DNA of 48,321 nucleotides from DASUVJ01 sp036378995 (lineage in GTDB: Bacteria; Patescibacteriota; Saccharimonadia; Saccharimonadales; Saccharimonadaceae). Positions 32,732 through 42,300 of this stretch are shown in pieces. The position numbers and the translations under genes were made by a program. The DNA lies in assembly GCA_036378995.1 (NCBI GenBank), contig DASUVJ010000032.1:1-48321 (forward strand). Reading direction: 5' to 3'. Within the stretch, counting starts at the first letter, position 1. The number at the start of each line of letters is the position of its first letter. The notes below the pieces were generated by a model. It was not told where the DNA came from, ran no database searches, and saw nothing but the letters and a program-made list of their open reading frames with translations.

Positions 32732-33118
32732 TTACATAGCCATATGGTCAGTAGTAGCAGGTGTTCGCTGCGAGCAGATCACCACGAGAATCACCGCAAT
32801 GCCAACAATGACGTGCGGCACCCAGGCATTGAGCGCTTCGTCGTTAAATCCGAAGATGAACGGTGATAGTAGTAGAAGAACGGCAGCAGCAATATCGATC
32901 ATCAGATGATACGGCATGCTGATTACCTTAATGACACCCCATTCGTAATCTGTCAGTAAGCTATAGAGGAATAGTCCGATACCCAGCACCATCGGAACCA
33001 TGACCGCCGCACCACCTACGGATTGAAAACCAAATATCATCGGGGCAAAAATCAAGGCGATCGCCACTATGTAATCTAATGCACCGTGCACCTTCGTAGG
33101 TATAAATCGATAAGACAT
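32732..33118 (-). CDS. Four-span membrane protein, SPW-repeat-like
   Basis: 128 residues with four hydrophobic segments forming two similar halves, each with a start such as VHGALDYIVAIALIFAPMIFGF or MPYHLMIDIAAAVLLLLSPFIFGF. That layout recalls the SPW repeat family of unknown function. AAGGAGG lies before the ATG. It is divergent from a Crp/Fnr regulator, which may control it. Confidence 0.7.
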   Translation of the reverse strand: MSYRFIPTKVHGALDYIVAIALIFAPMIFGFQSVGGAAVMVPMVLGIGLFLYSLLTDYEWGVIKVISMPYHLMIDIAAAVLLLLSPFIFGFNDEALNAWVPHVIVGIAVILVVICSQRTPATTDHMAM

Positions 33119-33198
33119 ACCTTCCTCCTTTGTTATATTTGTACTTTTATAGTACGCCGGCGGTCAGTTTTTGGGTGTAAGAAATCCTACAACAAGTC

Positions 33199-33204
33199 TA
33201 TACT
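33199..33204 (+). promoter_or_regulatory. Leaderless -10 box of the Crp/Fnr gene
   Basis: TATACT followed by 6 bases and the ATG at 33211. Confidence 0.5.
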
Positions 33205-33210
33205 TACACT

Positions 33211-33822
33211 ATGGAAAGCGCGCGGTTCATCCGGCAATATCCGGTAAGAAGTTTTAGTAAGGGAGAGGTACTTTTTAGCGAAGGCGACTCCCCGACTTCC
33301 CTACTCGCACTCCGCAGGGGCTTCGTTAAAGTCACTTCGCTTGATGACGACGGCAATGAGCGGCTTATATGGATTGCCGGCCGTTATGACTTAGCCCCCA
33401 CAGAACAGCTATTTACATCCGTGCCGTTGAACTTCTTTTATACGGCGCTAAGTGATGGCGAAGCGTACGAGGTTAATAAGCAGGAGTTCATAACTACAGC
33501 AAAAGCCGACCTCTCTTTTTTAGCGGACGTTGCCTCGACCATGGGACATCATTATAGCGACCTACTTGAACGGATCGACACGATGGGTAAATCCACCATC
33601 AGAGCGAAGCTCATCGCCACTCTTCGTTATCTTGCAAAGCGTTTCGGCACAGGTGAAGATATTGACCTCTATGGCATAGGACTAGAACTTACCCAGCAAG
33701 ACTTTGCCGAAATGATAGGCTCAACGCGTGAGACAACCTCAGTTGAGCTTCATAAACTGCGCGAAGAAGGTTTTATAAACTACGGGCGGTCGCACTTCGT
33801 CATCTTAAACAAAGAACTATAA
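33211..33822 (+). CDS. Crp/Fnr-family transcriptional regulator
   Basis: 203 residues. N-terminal cyclic-nucleotide-type beta barrel (KGEVLFSEGDSPTSLLALRRG at 18-38), central dimer helix, and C-terminal winged helix-turn-helix (LTQQDFAEMIGSTRETTSVELH around 160-181). No cysteine cluster for an Fe-S centre, so it is not an oxygen-sensing FNR; the ligand is unknown. Divergent from the SPW-like membrane protein gene. Confidence 0.9.
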   Translation: MESARFIRQYPVRSFSKGEVLFSEGDSPTSLLALRRGFVKVTSLDDDGNERLIWIAGRYDLAPTEQLFTSVPLNFFYTALSDGEAYEVNKQEFITTAKADLSFLADVASTMGHHYSDLLERIDTMGKSTIRAKLIATLRYLAKRFGTGEDIDLYGIGLELTQQDFAEMIGSTRETTSVELHKLREEGFINYGRSHFVILNKEL

Positions 33823-33823
33823 T

Positions 33824-33853
33824 AAAAAGACCCTCGAAACCGAAGGTCTTTTT
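33824..33853. terminator. Terminator between crp-like gene and rpsG
   Basis: AAAAAGACC/GGTCTTTTT stem around a 12-base loop, serving both converging genes. Confidence 0.85.
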
Positions 33854-33869
33854 ATCTGCCGTAAGCTGA

Positions 33870-34349
33870 TTAGCCGCGGGCGAAGTGAGCGAATGCTCGG
33901 TTGGCTTCTGCCATCTTGTGAGTGTCTTCCTTCTTCTTGAAGGCGGCACCGGCTTCGTTGTATGCATCAACGATTTCAAGTGCAAGACGGGTTGCGTATG
34001 GCATACCGCTGCGGGCACGAGCCGACTGGACGAGCCAGCTGTAGGCGTAGTGCAATTGACGGTGGCCAGATACCGGGAATGGAATCTGGTAGTTCGCACC
34101 ACCGACACGACGAGATTTAACTTCGAAGTTTGGTGAAACGTTCTTAAGCGCACGTTCGAATACCGCTAGTGGGTCTTCGCTGTCGAGCTTCTTTGCAGCC
34201 ATTTCAAGTGCGTCGTAAACAGCACGTTCTGCAACAAGCTTTTTGCCGTCAAGCATAGACTTGTTGATCAGGCGCTGTACATAAACGCTCTGGTATTTGC
34301 GGTCAGGCTTTAGCTCGCGCTGAAGCTTCTTGGTAACTTTACGAGGCAT
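33870..34349 (-). CDS. rpsG: 30S ribosomal protein uS7
   Basis: Head-assembly protein, 159 residues; LINKSMLDGKKLVAERAVYDAL and RRVGGANYQIPFPV are diagnostic. Follows rpsL by 2 bases; fusA, normally next, is 3 kb away as a separate unit. Confidence 0.98.
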   Translation of the reverse strand: MPRKVTKKLQRELKPDRKYQSVYVQRLINKSMLDGKKLVAERAVYDALEMAAKKLDSEDPLAVFERALKNVSPNFEVKSRRVGGANYQIPFPVSGHRQLHYAYSWLVQSARARSGMPYATRLALEIVDAYNEAGAAFKKKEDTHKMAEANRAFAHFARG

Positions 34350-34351
34350 TT

Positions 34352-34765
34352 CTACTTGTCCTCCTTCTTAGCACCGTACTTAGAACGACCCTGCTTGCGC
34401 TTTGCAACGCCTTGGAGGTCGAGTGCGCCACGTACGATGTGGTAACGCACACCTGGAAGGTCTGGTACACGGCCACCGCGTACGAGCACAACGGCGTGTT
34501 CCTGAAGGTTGTGACCCTCACCACCGATGTATGCCCAAACTTCCTGCTGGTTCGTCAGACGAACACGAGCAACCTTACGAAGAGCCGAGTTCGGCTTCTT
34601 TGGGGTCTTAGTAGTTACCTTGATACAAACACCGCGCTTCAAAGGACCGGTCTGGTCGTAGTAGCGGGTCTTCAGTGCGTTGTGGATCTTGCCGAGCGCA
34701 GGAGACTTTGACTTTTTGATCGCAGTCTTGCGTGGCTTTCGCACCAATTGGTTGATTGTTGGCAT
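34352..34765 (-). CDS. rpsL: 30S ribosomal protein uS12
   Basis: Decoding-centre protein, 137 residues; MPTINQLVRKPRK, TTKTPKKPNSALRKVARVRLTN and GGRVPDLPGVRYHIVRGALD are diagnostic. A leader of about 150 bases lies between its promoter and ATG and contains a GGGAC/GTCCC hairpin near the ribosome site (AGGAG). Confidence 0.98.
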   Translation of the reverse strand: MPTINQLVRKPRKTAIKKSKSPALGKIHNALKTRYYDQTGPLKRGVCIKVTTKTPKKPNSALRKVARVRLTNQQEVWAYIGGEGHNLQEHAVVLVRGGRVPDLPGVRYHIVRGALDLQGVAKRKQGRSKYGAKKEDK

Positions 34766-34920
34766 GAAAACTCCTGTTATTTCATTATTTTGGGACGAGA
34801 ATGTCCCTGGTTTTATGATTTGGATTCAGCATCTCCGCCTCATGTCATTCTCTTTAGCGTCCGGTTGGTGTGTACACATTCAATTCACCGCTTGGTCTAA
34901 AAAGAGGAAACTCACCTGCA

Positions 34921-34949
34921 ATAATAACAGATGAGTCGAATAAATTCAA
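34921..34949 (-). promoter_or_regulatory. rpsL promoter
   Basis: TTGAAT-N17-TATTAT on the minus strand. It directly abuts the terminator of high-GC island 3. Confidence 0.65.
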
Positions 34950-34954
34950 GTTGT

Positions 34955-35002
34955 AGGGCCCGGAGGGCGGACTCGAGGGGCGTGTGCCCGGCTCGTGTCC
35001 GC
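34955..35002 (-). terminator. GC-rich terminator of high-GC island 3
   Basis: GAGGG..CGGAC and CGAG segments pair imperfectly with CTCGAGTCCGCCCTC across a GC-rich loop. No U-run, as in high-GC bacteria. Confidence 0.55.
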
Positions 35003-35028
35003 CCCCTCAGGCGTCGTGCAGGACCGCG

Positions 35029-35334
35029 TCAGCACTCCAGGGCGTACGGTGTCTCCAGGCGGAGCCACGACGCCAGGGAGTGCTGGCCGGACTTGTCGAG
35101 GGCGGTAGCCGCCTTCGACCAGGACCCGTCGTTGACGAGCACCTGTACCTCCTCGGACGCTCGGTCCAGTCCGGACCTGACGTTCTCCGGGAGGGTCAGA
35201 AGGGCACCCCGAGCCACCAGTTGGCGGTGCTCCAGTTCGGCCGCAGCTGCGGCCTCCTTGGCCTCCTTCTCGGACATCGGCGTCCGAGGAAGAGTGGTTG
35301 CGGTGGGTTCGGCCAGTGTTGTCACCTTGATCAT
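35029..35334 (-). CDS. About 100-residue helical protein of unknown function, high-GC codon use
   Basis: The frame is open from ATG 35361 (110 residues); internal starts at ATG 35334 or the GTG three codons later are also possible, the latter with AGGGG at a workable distance. An alanine/glutamate-rich helix (KEAKEAAAAAELEHRQ) is followed by LPENVRSGLDRASEEVQVLV. No membrane span; one cysteine at the very end. Not recognised. Third codon positions are almost all G or C, unlike adjacent rpoC and rpsL. Driven by a consensus promoter. Confidence 0.65.
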   Translation of the reverse strand: MIKVTTLAEPTATTLPRTPMSEKEAKEAAAAAELEHRQLVARGALLTLPENVRSGLDRASEEVQVLVNDGSWSKAATALDKSGQHSLASWLRLETPYALEC

Positions 35335-35365
35335 CCCCTGATCGTTGTCTTGCACTTGCATACGC

Positions 35366-35387
35366 CGTGCTTTTGTTGCGTAGCACG
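35366..35387 (-). promoter_or_regulatory. Leader hairpin of island 3
   Basis: CGTGCT and AGCACG form a 6-bp stem with a 10-base loop in the short leader between the promoter and the first ATG. Confidence 0.35.
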
Positions 35388-35402
35388 ATGTATGGTGTAT
35401 GT

Positions 35403-35431
35403 ATCATACTCCTTTATTGTGCTTATGTCAA
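35403..35431 (-). promoter_or_regulatory. Promoter driving high-GC island 3
   Basis: TTGACA-N17-TATGAT, a near-consensus promoter in AT-rich sequence; predicted start about 35396. Confidence 0.8.
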
Positions 35432-35449
35432 TAGCAACTATCACCAATA

Positions 35450-35483
35450 AAAACATCCCCGCCATTTCTAGCGGGGATGTTTT
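35450..35483. terminator. rpoC terminator
   Basis: Perfect 13-bp stem AAAACATCCCCGC/GCGGGGATGTTTT with an 8-base loop. Confidence 0.92.
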
Positions 35484-35500
35484 GTTTGCGATGTTGCTTC

Positions 35501-38500
35501 TTATGAAGCAACAATCTCTTCGACATCTTCGGCGATTTCCTCGGCCAAAGCTTCGTCGGTAGGCTCGTCGGTCTCGGCGCCGGTTCCTACAGGAATCTTG
35601 CGTCCGATAATGACGTTTTCCTTTAGACCGTGCAGGCGGTCAGCACGTCCACTAGTGGCAGCGTTGATAAGCACGCGGGTCGTGTCCTGGAATGACGCAG
35701 CAGATAGCCAGCTGTCGCTCCAGATAGAGACCTTGGTAATACCAAGCAGCAACTGTGTGTAGCCAACAAGTTCTTTACCTTCAGCAGCCAGTTCGGCATT
35801 CGCCTCAACGACAGCTGCCTTAGAGACGATGTCGCCAGTAACGAATGCGCTGTCACCTGGGTCTTCGACCTGAACACGTGAGAACATCTGTCGAACGATG
35901 ATCTCAAGGTGCTTGTCGGCAACGTCCTGACCCTGTGCGGCATAGATACGAAGCACTTCGTTAATGATGTAACGCTGAGTTGCTTCAGTACCCTTTAGGC
36001 GCATGAGGTCGTGGAGGTTTAACGAACCGATTGTCAGGCGGTCACCCGCTTCGACAGTATCGTTTGCACGAACAACCAGCTGAGCGCTGCCAGGAATCTC
36101 GTAGCGGACAGGCGCACCGGCGTTTGCAGCCAGTACAAGCGTGTCTTCAGCAATCTCTACAACTCCGTCAAATGGAGCAACGAGTGGCTTCGCTTCGCCT
36201 TCGGTAGTTGCAAGTACGTCACCAACCTTTACATTGCTGCCAGACTTAACGTTAACCGTACGGCCTTCAAGCTTGATACGCTCAACGTGACCAGCTTCAG
36301 GGGTAACCTGAACGATGTACTTCTTGCCATCTTCCCAGACATCAACCAGACCAGCGGTCTCAGTGATGTATGCCTGACCCTTTGGTGAACGGGCTTCAAA
36401 GAGCTCTTCAACACGAGGCAGACCCTGGGTGATGTCACCACCGGCTACACCACCGGCGTGGAAGGTACGAAGCGTCAGCTGGGTACCAGGCTCACCGACA
36501 GACTGGGCTGCGATCACGCCGACAGGCTGCGCCTTGTCAACGAGTGACCCAGTAGCCATGTCGATACCGTAGCTCTTCTGTGGGATACCGCGGAGGTTCT
36601 TGGTTGAAAGAACACTCTGGATCTTCACACTCTTTACTTCGGCGTCGGCTTCGATCGAGTCGGCGATTTCGCGGGTGATCAGCTCACCTGCCTTAACATG
36701 ACCTGCAACGTCTTCGGCAGAGAAACGGCCGAACAGACGGTTGCCAAAGTCGATCATGGTCAGTTCAGACTCACTGCGGTAGATTGCAAATCCTTCGTCT
36801 TCGCCCTCTTCGTCTTCAACAGTAAATACGTCCTGAGACACATCCACCAGACGACGAGTCAGGTAACCTGAGTCGGCGGTCTTAAGAGCGGTGTCGATCA
36901 GACCCTTACGAGCACCACGAGTAGCCACGAATGACTCCAGTGATGAAAGACCAGCGCGGTAGCTTGAACGGATAGGCAGCTCGATCTCACGGTTCGTCGC
37001 GTCCACCATGATACCAACCATGGCGCTTGCGAGCTTAACGTTCGAGATATCACCACGGGCACCTGAGTTAACCATCACGCTGATGCTGGTGTCCATGTTT
37101 TTAAGCTGTGACTGCAGGAACTCTGTTACCTGGCGGTCAACTGCGCGCCATGCGGCGACAGTAAGGTTGTAACGCTCTTCTTCGGTAATCAAACCTTGGT
37201 CAAACTGTTCAGAGATCAAGGTTGTCTTTGCGTCACCTTCGGCAACGAATTCGCTGATTTCTTCAAAGTGGAGGTAGTCGTCTTTACCGGTCGATACAGC
37301 GGCGACGGTCGCAAAGCGGAATGCAAGACCCTTCATGCGGTCAGCAGTCTTTGCGGTTTCTTCAGCACCGTACTTGTTAAAGATCTTAGCAAGCACCTTC
37401 TTTAGCTGCTTCTTGCTTTGTACGTTGTTGTCGTACGGGAAGTCTGCAGGCAGGATTTCGTTGAAGAATACGCGGCCAAGTGTCGTGTTGCGGAGTTCAC
37501 CCTTTGCTACGACACGGATAGGTGTCTGGAGCTGCAAGCGGCCGTTGTCGTATGCCATTTCAGCTTCGTAAACCGAGCTGTAGGCCTTAACGACGTCTGT
37601 CTGAGCGCTTGGCTTTTCGTAGGTAAGGTAGTAGTTACCAAGAACCACGTCCTGACCGATGTTAAGCACTGGCGCACCATCGGCAGGCTTCAATAGGTTG
37701 TTCGTAGCGCTCATCAGCTCACGAGCTTCACGCTGAGCTTCCTTTGAAAGCGGAAGGTGGACAGCCATCTGGTCACCGTCGTAGTCGGCGTTGAATCCGT
37801 TTGCAACGAGCGGGTGCAGCTGAATCGCCTTACCTTCTACGAGCTTAGGCTGGAAGGCCTGGATTGAAAGACGGTGGAGTGACGGCGCACGGTTAAGGAG
37901 TACGTACTTGCCTTCGATAACGGCGTCAAGTGCATCCCATACGAGTGCGTCACCAGCCTCGATTAGACGAGTTGCTGAACGGATGTTGTGCGCGTGCTCA
38001 CCGCGGATCAGCCAGCTAATAACGAATGGCTTGAACAGTTCGAGGGCCATCTGCTTTGGCAGACCACACTGGTTGATCTTTAGCTTTGGACCAACAACGA
38101 TAACTGAACGTCCAGAGTAGTCTACACGCTTACCAAGAAGGTTCTGACGGAAACGACCCTGCTTACCCTTCAGCATGTCGCTGATTGACTTAAGACGGCG
38201 GCGTCCACCGGTTGCGTTAACAGCACGGCCACCACGGGCGGCACTGTTGTCGATCAGGGCATCAACAGCTTCCTGGAGCATGCGCATCTCGTTGCGGCGG
38301 ATAACTTCAGGAGCGTTAAGATCGATCAGCTTCTTAAGACGGTTGTTACGGTTAATAACGCGACGGTAAAGGTCGTTAAGGTCACTGGTTGCAAAACGGC
38401 CACCGGTCAACTGAACCATCGGACGAAGGTCCGGAGGAATAACTGGAAGTACGGTTAGTGCAAGACTGTTTGGCTTGATACCTGCAGCGTGCATACCTTC

Positions 38501-39340
38501 AAGCACCTTAAGACGCTTGAGGAGTTTCTTTTCACGCTGACCCTTGGCGCCTTCGACTTCTTCTGAAAGCTGTGCAATCAGAACTTCGAGGTCGATTTCG
38601 TCAAGGAGTGCCTTAAGAGCCGTACCGCCCATACCAACAGTAACGAGTTCTTCGTACTCTTCTGGCAGGTTGCGGTAGTCGGTTTCGTTAAGAAGGGCGC
38701 CCTTTACGAGGCTTTCAAGCTGGGTCTTCTTAGTCGTGTAGCTTTCGTTAAGCTCTTCAACTTCACGGGACTGCTGTTCTGCAAGCGCCTTTACATCGGC
38801 ATTTTCGGCTTCTGCTTCGCGCTCGTAGCGGATCTTGATAGCGGCACGGCCTGCTTCAGTCTCTGCTTCAAGGTCAGCAAGGTATTGGTCGCGCTTCTCT
38901 TCGTTTGCGTCAAGGATGACGTAGGTAGCAAAGTAAGCAATACGTTCGAGGTTACGAACAGTAATACCGAGCAGGAGGCTCATTGCGCTTGGTGTACCGC
39001 GCATAAACCAGATGTGCGCAACAGGCGCAGCAAGCTGGATGTGACCCATACGTTCACGACGAACGATAGACTTAGTAACAAGTTCACCGTTCTTATCAAC
39101 AGCAGCTTCGCGTGAGCGAACACCCTTAAGCTTGCTGTCGTGCGGGTTAATATCTTTTACCGGTCCGAAGATACGCTCACAGAACAATCCGTCGCGCTCT
39201 GGCTTCTGGGTACGGTAGTTGATCGTTTCAGGCTTAGTGACTTCGCCGTAGCTCCATTTGAGGATGTCCTCTGGGCTGGCGACAGCGAGACGCACTGCGT
39301 CAAAGTCAGCGATACCGTTACTTGCGACAACTCGGCTCAT
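35501..39340 (-). CDS. rpoC: RNA polymerase subunit beta', zinc ligands missing
   Basis: Largest catalytic subunit of RNA polymerase, 1279 residues from ATG 39340 (AAGGAGG upstream, one base after the rpoB stop). The active-site loop NADYDGDQMAVH replaces the usual NADFDGD Phe by Tyr. The N-terminal ribbon between FGPVKD and VRRERMGH, which carries four zinc cysteines in most bacteria, has Pro/Asp/Val/Asn-type residues instead. The second cysteine cluster before GVIAAQSVGEPGTQLTLRTFH is also absent (LSTKNLRGIPQKS). This enzyme therefore appears to be zinc-free at both usual sites. Confidence 0.99.
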   Translation of the reverse strand: MSRVVASNGIADFDAVRLAVASPEDILKWSYGEVTKPETINYRTQKPERDGLFCERIFGPVKDINPHDSKLKGVRSREAAVDKNGELVTKSIVRRERMGHIQLAAPVAHIWFMRGTPSAMSLLLGITVRNLERIAYFATYVILDANEEKRDQYLADLEAETEAGRAAIKIRYEREAEAENADVKALAEQQSREVEELNESYTTKKTQLESLVKGALLNETDYRNLPEEYEELVTVGMGGTALKALLDEIDLEVLIAQLSEEVEGAKGQREKKLLKRLKVLEGMHAAGIKPNSLALTVLPVIPPDLRPMVQLTGGRFATSDLNDLYRRVINRNNRLKKLIDLNAPEVIRRNEMRMLQEAVDALIDNSAARGGRAVNATGGRRRLKSISDMLKGKQGRFRQNLLGKRVDYSGRSVIVVGPKLKINQCGLPKQMALELFKPFVISWLIRGEHAHNIRSATRLIEAGDALVWDALDAVIEGKYVLLNRAPSLHRLSIQAFQPKLVEGKAIQLHPLVANGFNADYDGDQMAVHLPLSKEAQREARELMSATNNLLKPADGAPVLNIGQDVVLGNYYLTYEKPSAQTDVVKAYSSVYEAEMAYDNGRLQLQTPIRVVAKGELRNTTLGRVFFNEILPADFPYDNNVQSKKQLKKVLAKIFNKYGAEETAKTADRMKGLAFRFATVAAVSTGKDDYLHFEEISEFVAEGDAKTTLISEQFDQGLITEEERYNLTVAAWRAVDRQVTEFLQSQLKNMDTSISVMVNSGARGDISNVKLASAMVGIMVDATNREIELPIRSSYRAGLSSLESFVATRGARKGLIDTALKTADSGYLTRRLVDVSQDVFTVEDEEGEDEGFAIYRSESELTMIDFGNRLFGRFSAEDVAGHVKAGELITREIADSIEADAEVKSVKIQSVLSTKNLRGIPQKSYGIDMATGSLVDKAQPVGVIAAQSVGEPGTQLTLRTFHAGGVAGGDITQGLPRVEELFEARSPKGQAYITETAGLVDVWEDGKKYIVQVTPEAGHVERIKLEGRTVNVKSGSNVKVGDVLATTEGEAKPLVAPFDGVVEIAEDTLVLAANAGAPVRYEIPGSAQLVVRANDTVEAGDRLTIGSLNLHDLMRLKGTEATQRYIINEVLRIYAAQGQDVADKHLEIIVRQMFSRVQVEDPGDSAFVTGDIVSKAAVVEANAELAAEGKELVGYTQLLLGITKVSIWSDSWLSAASFQDTTRVLINAATSGRADRLHGLKENVIIGRKIPVGTGAETDEPTDEALAEEIAEDVEEIVAS

Positions 39341-39341
39341 A

Positions 39342-42300
39342 TTACGCCTCCTTCCTTTCTTCAATTTCGTCAATGTCTTGGATACTCATTCCGTCTTCGA
39401 TGTCACCGATTTCGTCGGCTTCGTCAAGGATAGTTTCGGCGTTGTCGTCAGTATCAAGTGCTGGTACTGTCTTGTCTTCTGGGCCGCTTTCGGCGATAAC
39501 CTTTTCGGCATCGATAACCGCGTCTTCAGACTCGTCAAGCAAGTCAACACGCAGACCAAGTCCCTGGAGTTCCTTCACGAGAACATTGAATGACTCTGGA
39601 AGCTTTGGACCAACGATTGGTTCGCTCTTGATGATTGATTCGTAAGCCTTGGCACGTCCGTAAACGTCGTCAGACTTAATGGTAAGCATTTCCTGAAGGG
39701 TTGCTGCAGCACCGTATGCTTCGAGTGCCCAAACCTCCATCTCACCAAATCGCTGACCACCGTTTTGTGCCTTACCACCAAGTGGCTGCTGGGTAACCAT
39801 AGTGTATGGACCAGTCGATCGGGCGTGAATCTTGTCGCTAACCATGTGGTGCAGCTTAATCATATGCATGACACCAACGGTAGTACGTTCTTCAAACGGT
39901 TCACCGGTGCGGCCGTCAAACAGCTGACTCTTACCGTCGCGGGCAAAGCCGGCTTTTTCAAGCTCGTCGCTAATGACTTCGTTTGGAACACCGTTAAATG
40001 GAGGCGTTGCAACTTTGTAGCCAAGAGCCCGAGCCGCCATACCAAGGTGGGTTTCAAACAGCTGACCGATGTTCATACGAGATGGCACACCGAGCGGGTT
40101 CAAGACGACATCTACTGGAGTACCGTCTTCCATGAATGGCATATCCTGTACCGGGAGGATACGTGCGACCACACCCTTGTTACCATGACGACCTGCAAGC
40201 TTGTCACCTACAGAGATCTTGCGGAGCTGCGCTACGAAGATCTGGATCTGCATCAGTACACCAGCTTTTAGTTCGTGGCCGTTCTCGCGTGAGAAGATCT
40301 TCACGCCAACAACCTTACCGCCACCGGCGTTGTTCATGCGCTGTGAAGTATCACGGACATCCTTGGCTTTTTCACCGAAGATGGCACGGAGGAGGCGCTC
40401 TTCAGAGCTGAGTTCCTGCTCACCCTTTGGTGTAATCTTACCAACAAGTACGTCACCGGCCTTCACCTCTGAACCTACCTGAATGATACCGTTTTCGTCG
40501 AGGTGACGAAGTGATTCTTCAGATACGTTAGGGATGTCGCGGGTAACGATTTCTGGACCAAGCTTGGTTTCGCGGACTTCTACGGTGTAATCCTTGATAT
40601 TGATGCTGGTCAGAGCATCTTCTTTAACAATGCGGTCAGAAAGCACGATCGCGTCGTCCATGTTATAACCGCCCCATGGCATGAAGGCAACCGTAAGGTC
40701 GCGACCAAGTGCGAGTTCGCCGTCAGCAATAGAGGCGCCTTCGATCAGGGTGTCCCCCTTCTTTACCTTGTCACCGCGCATTACACGGGTCTTCTGGTTG
40801 ATCGAGCGGTCGTCGTTAGACTTTGAGAAGTGAACGAGTTCGTATACTTTTACACCGTCTTTGTACTTAACGTGAACTTCATCGGCATCGGCACGAACAA
40901 CTTCACCATCGCCTTCAGCGGTGATCAGCTGGCTGGTGTTCTTGGCAAGTTCTGCCTCGATACCAGTACCAACAGTCGGAGACTGTGGAGTAAGTAGTGG
41001 TACGGCCTGCTTCTGCATGTTTGAACCGGTAAGAGATCGGTCAACACGGTTTTTCTCGATGAATGGCACGAGTGATGCGGTCGAACCAAGGATTTGCTTG
41101 TGGGCAGCGTCCATGTACGATACTTCGCTTACGTCAACCTGTTCTGGGTTGAGGTACTTGCGAGCACTCACACGTTCGTCGGTAAAGGTACCGTCTTCGT
41201 TGAGTTCTGCACCGGCGTCGGCGATAACCTCGGTAAGTTCCTGTGAAGCGTCAAGATAAACGACTTCGTCAGTCACCTTGCCGTCAACTACCTTAAGGTA
41301 TGGAGTTTCGATAAAGCCGTATTCGTTAACGCGGGCGTAGGTTGCAAGGTTAAGCACCAGACCAATGTTGGCACCTTCAGGCGTTTCTACAGAACAAAGG
41401 CGCCCGTAGTGCGTTGGGTGAGCGTCACGGACGTCAAATCCGGCACGTTCGCGTGAAAGACCACCAGGGCCCATTGAGCTGAGGCGGCGCTTGTGCGAAA
41501 GCTCTGAAAGTGGGTTTACTTCGTCCATCAGCTGTGAAAGCTGTGAACTTGCGAAGAATTCACGAACAGCGGCGACGACAGGACGAGCGTTAATGAGCTG
41601 GCCTGGAGTAACTGTCTCGAGGTCAGACATAGACATGCGGTCCATTGCGTTACGCTGCATGCGGAGCATACCAACGCGGAACTGGCGGGCAACAAGTTCG
41701 CCAACCAATTTAACGCGGCGGTTTGAAAGCGCGTCGATGTCATCGGCAGCTTCCTGAGTGTTGTTAAGACGGATGATTTCCTTAACGATAGCGATAAGGT
41801 CGCTCATCTGGAATACACGGTTTTCAGTCGTGTTGGCAACTTCCAGGTTAAGGCGCTGGTTAAGCTTGTAGCGGCCGACGCGGCTGTAGTCGAAGCGCTT
41901 GAAGTCAAAGAACATGCGCTCGATCATGCTACGGGCGTTGTCAACGGTAGCAAGATCACCTGGTCGCAGACGGCGGTAAACCTCAATGAGAGCTTCGTTA
42001 GCGCCGCGTGCTGGGTCTTTTTCAAGGGTAGCGTCGATGTACTTAACATCGCCGTTGTCTACATCCTCGAAGAGGCTCTTGATTTCGGACGTCTTACTGT
42101 GACCAAGGGCTCGCAAAAGTGTCGTGACAGGCAGCTTGCGGCGGCGGTCGATCTTAACGTAAATAGTACCGTTAGATGCGGTCTCGAATTCAAGCCATGC
42201 GCCACGGCCTGGGATCAGTTTCGCACCGTAGTAATTGCGGCCGTTTGAAGCGTCAGCAGTAAAGAAGACACCAGCAGAACGGATCAGTTGAGAAACGACG

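Larger units (their letters stand above)
34950..35402 (-). other. High-GC island 3 (one gene plus terminator)
   Basis: A GC-rich block fitted precisely between the rpoC terminator and island promoter on one side and the rpsL promoter on the other. One gene, one GC-rich hairpin, and no mobility gene or repeats. Confidence 0.72.

Noticed and set aside
36229..38369. Numerous short ORFs antisense or out of frame within rpoC, rpoB, fusA and ribosomal genes
   Set aside because: They overlap certain genes completely and have no supporting signals.
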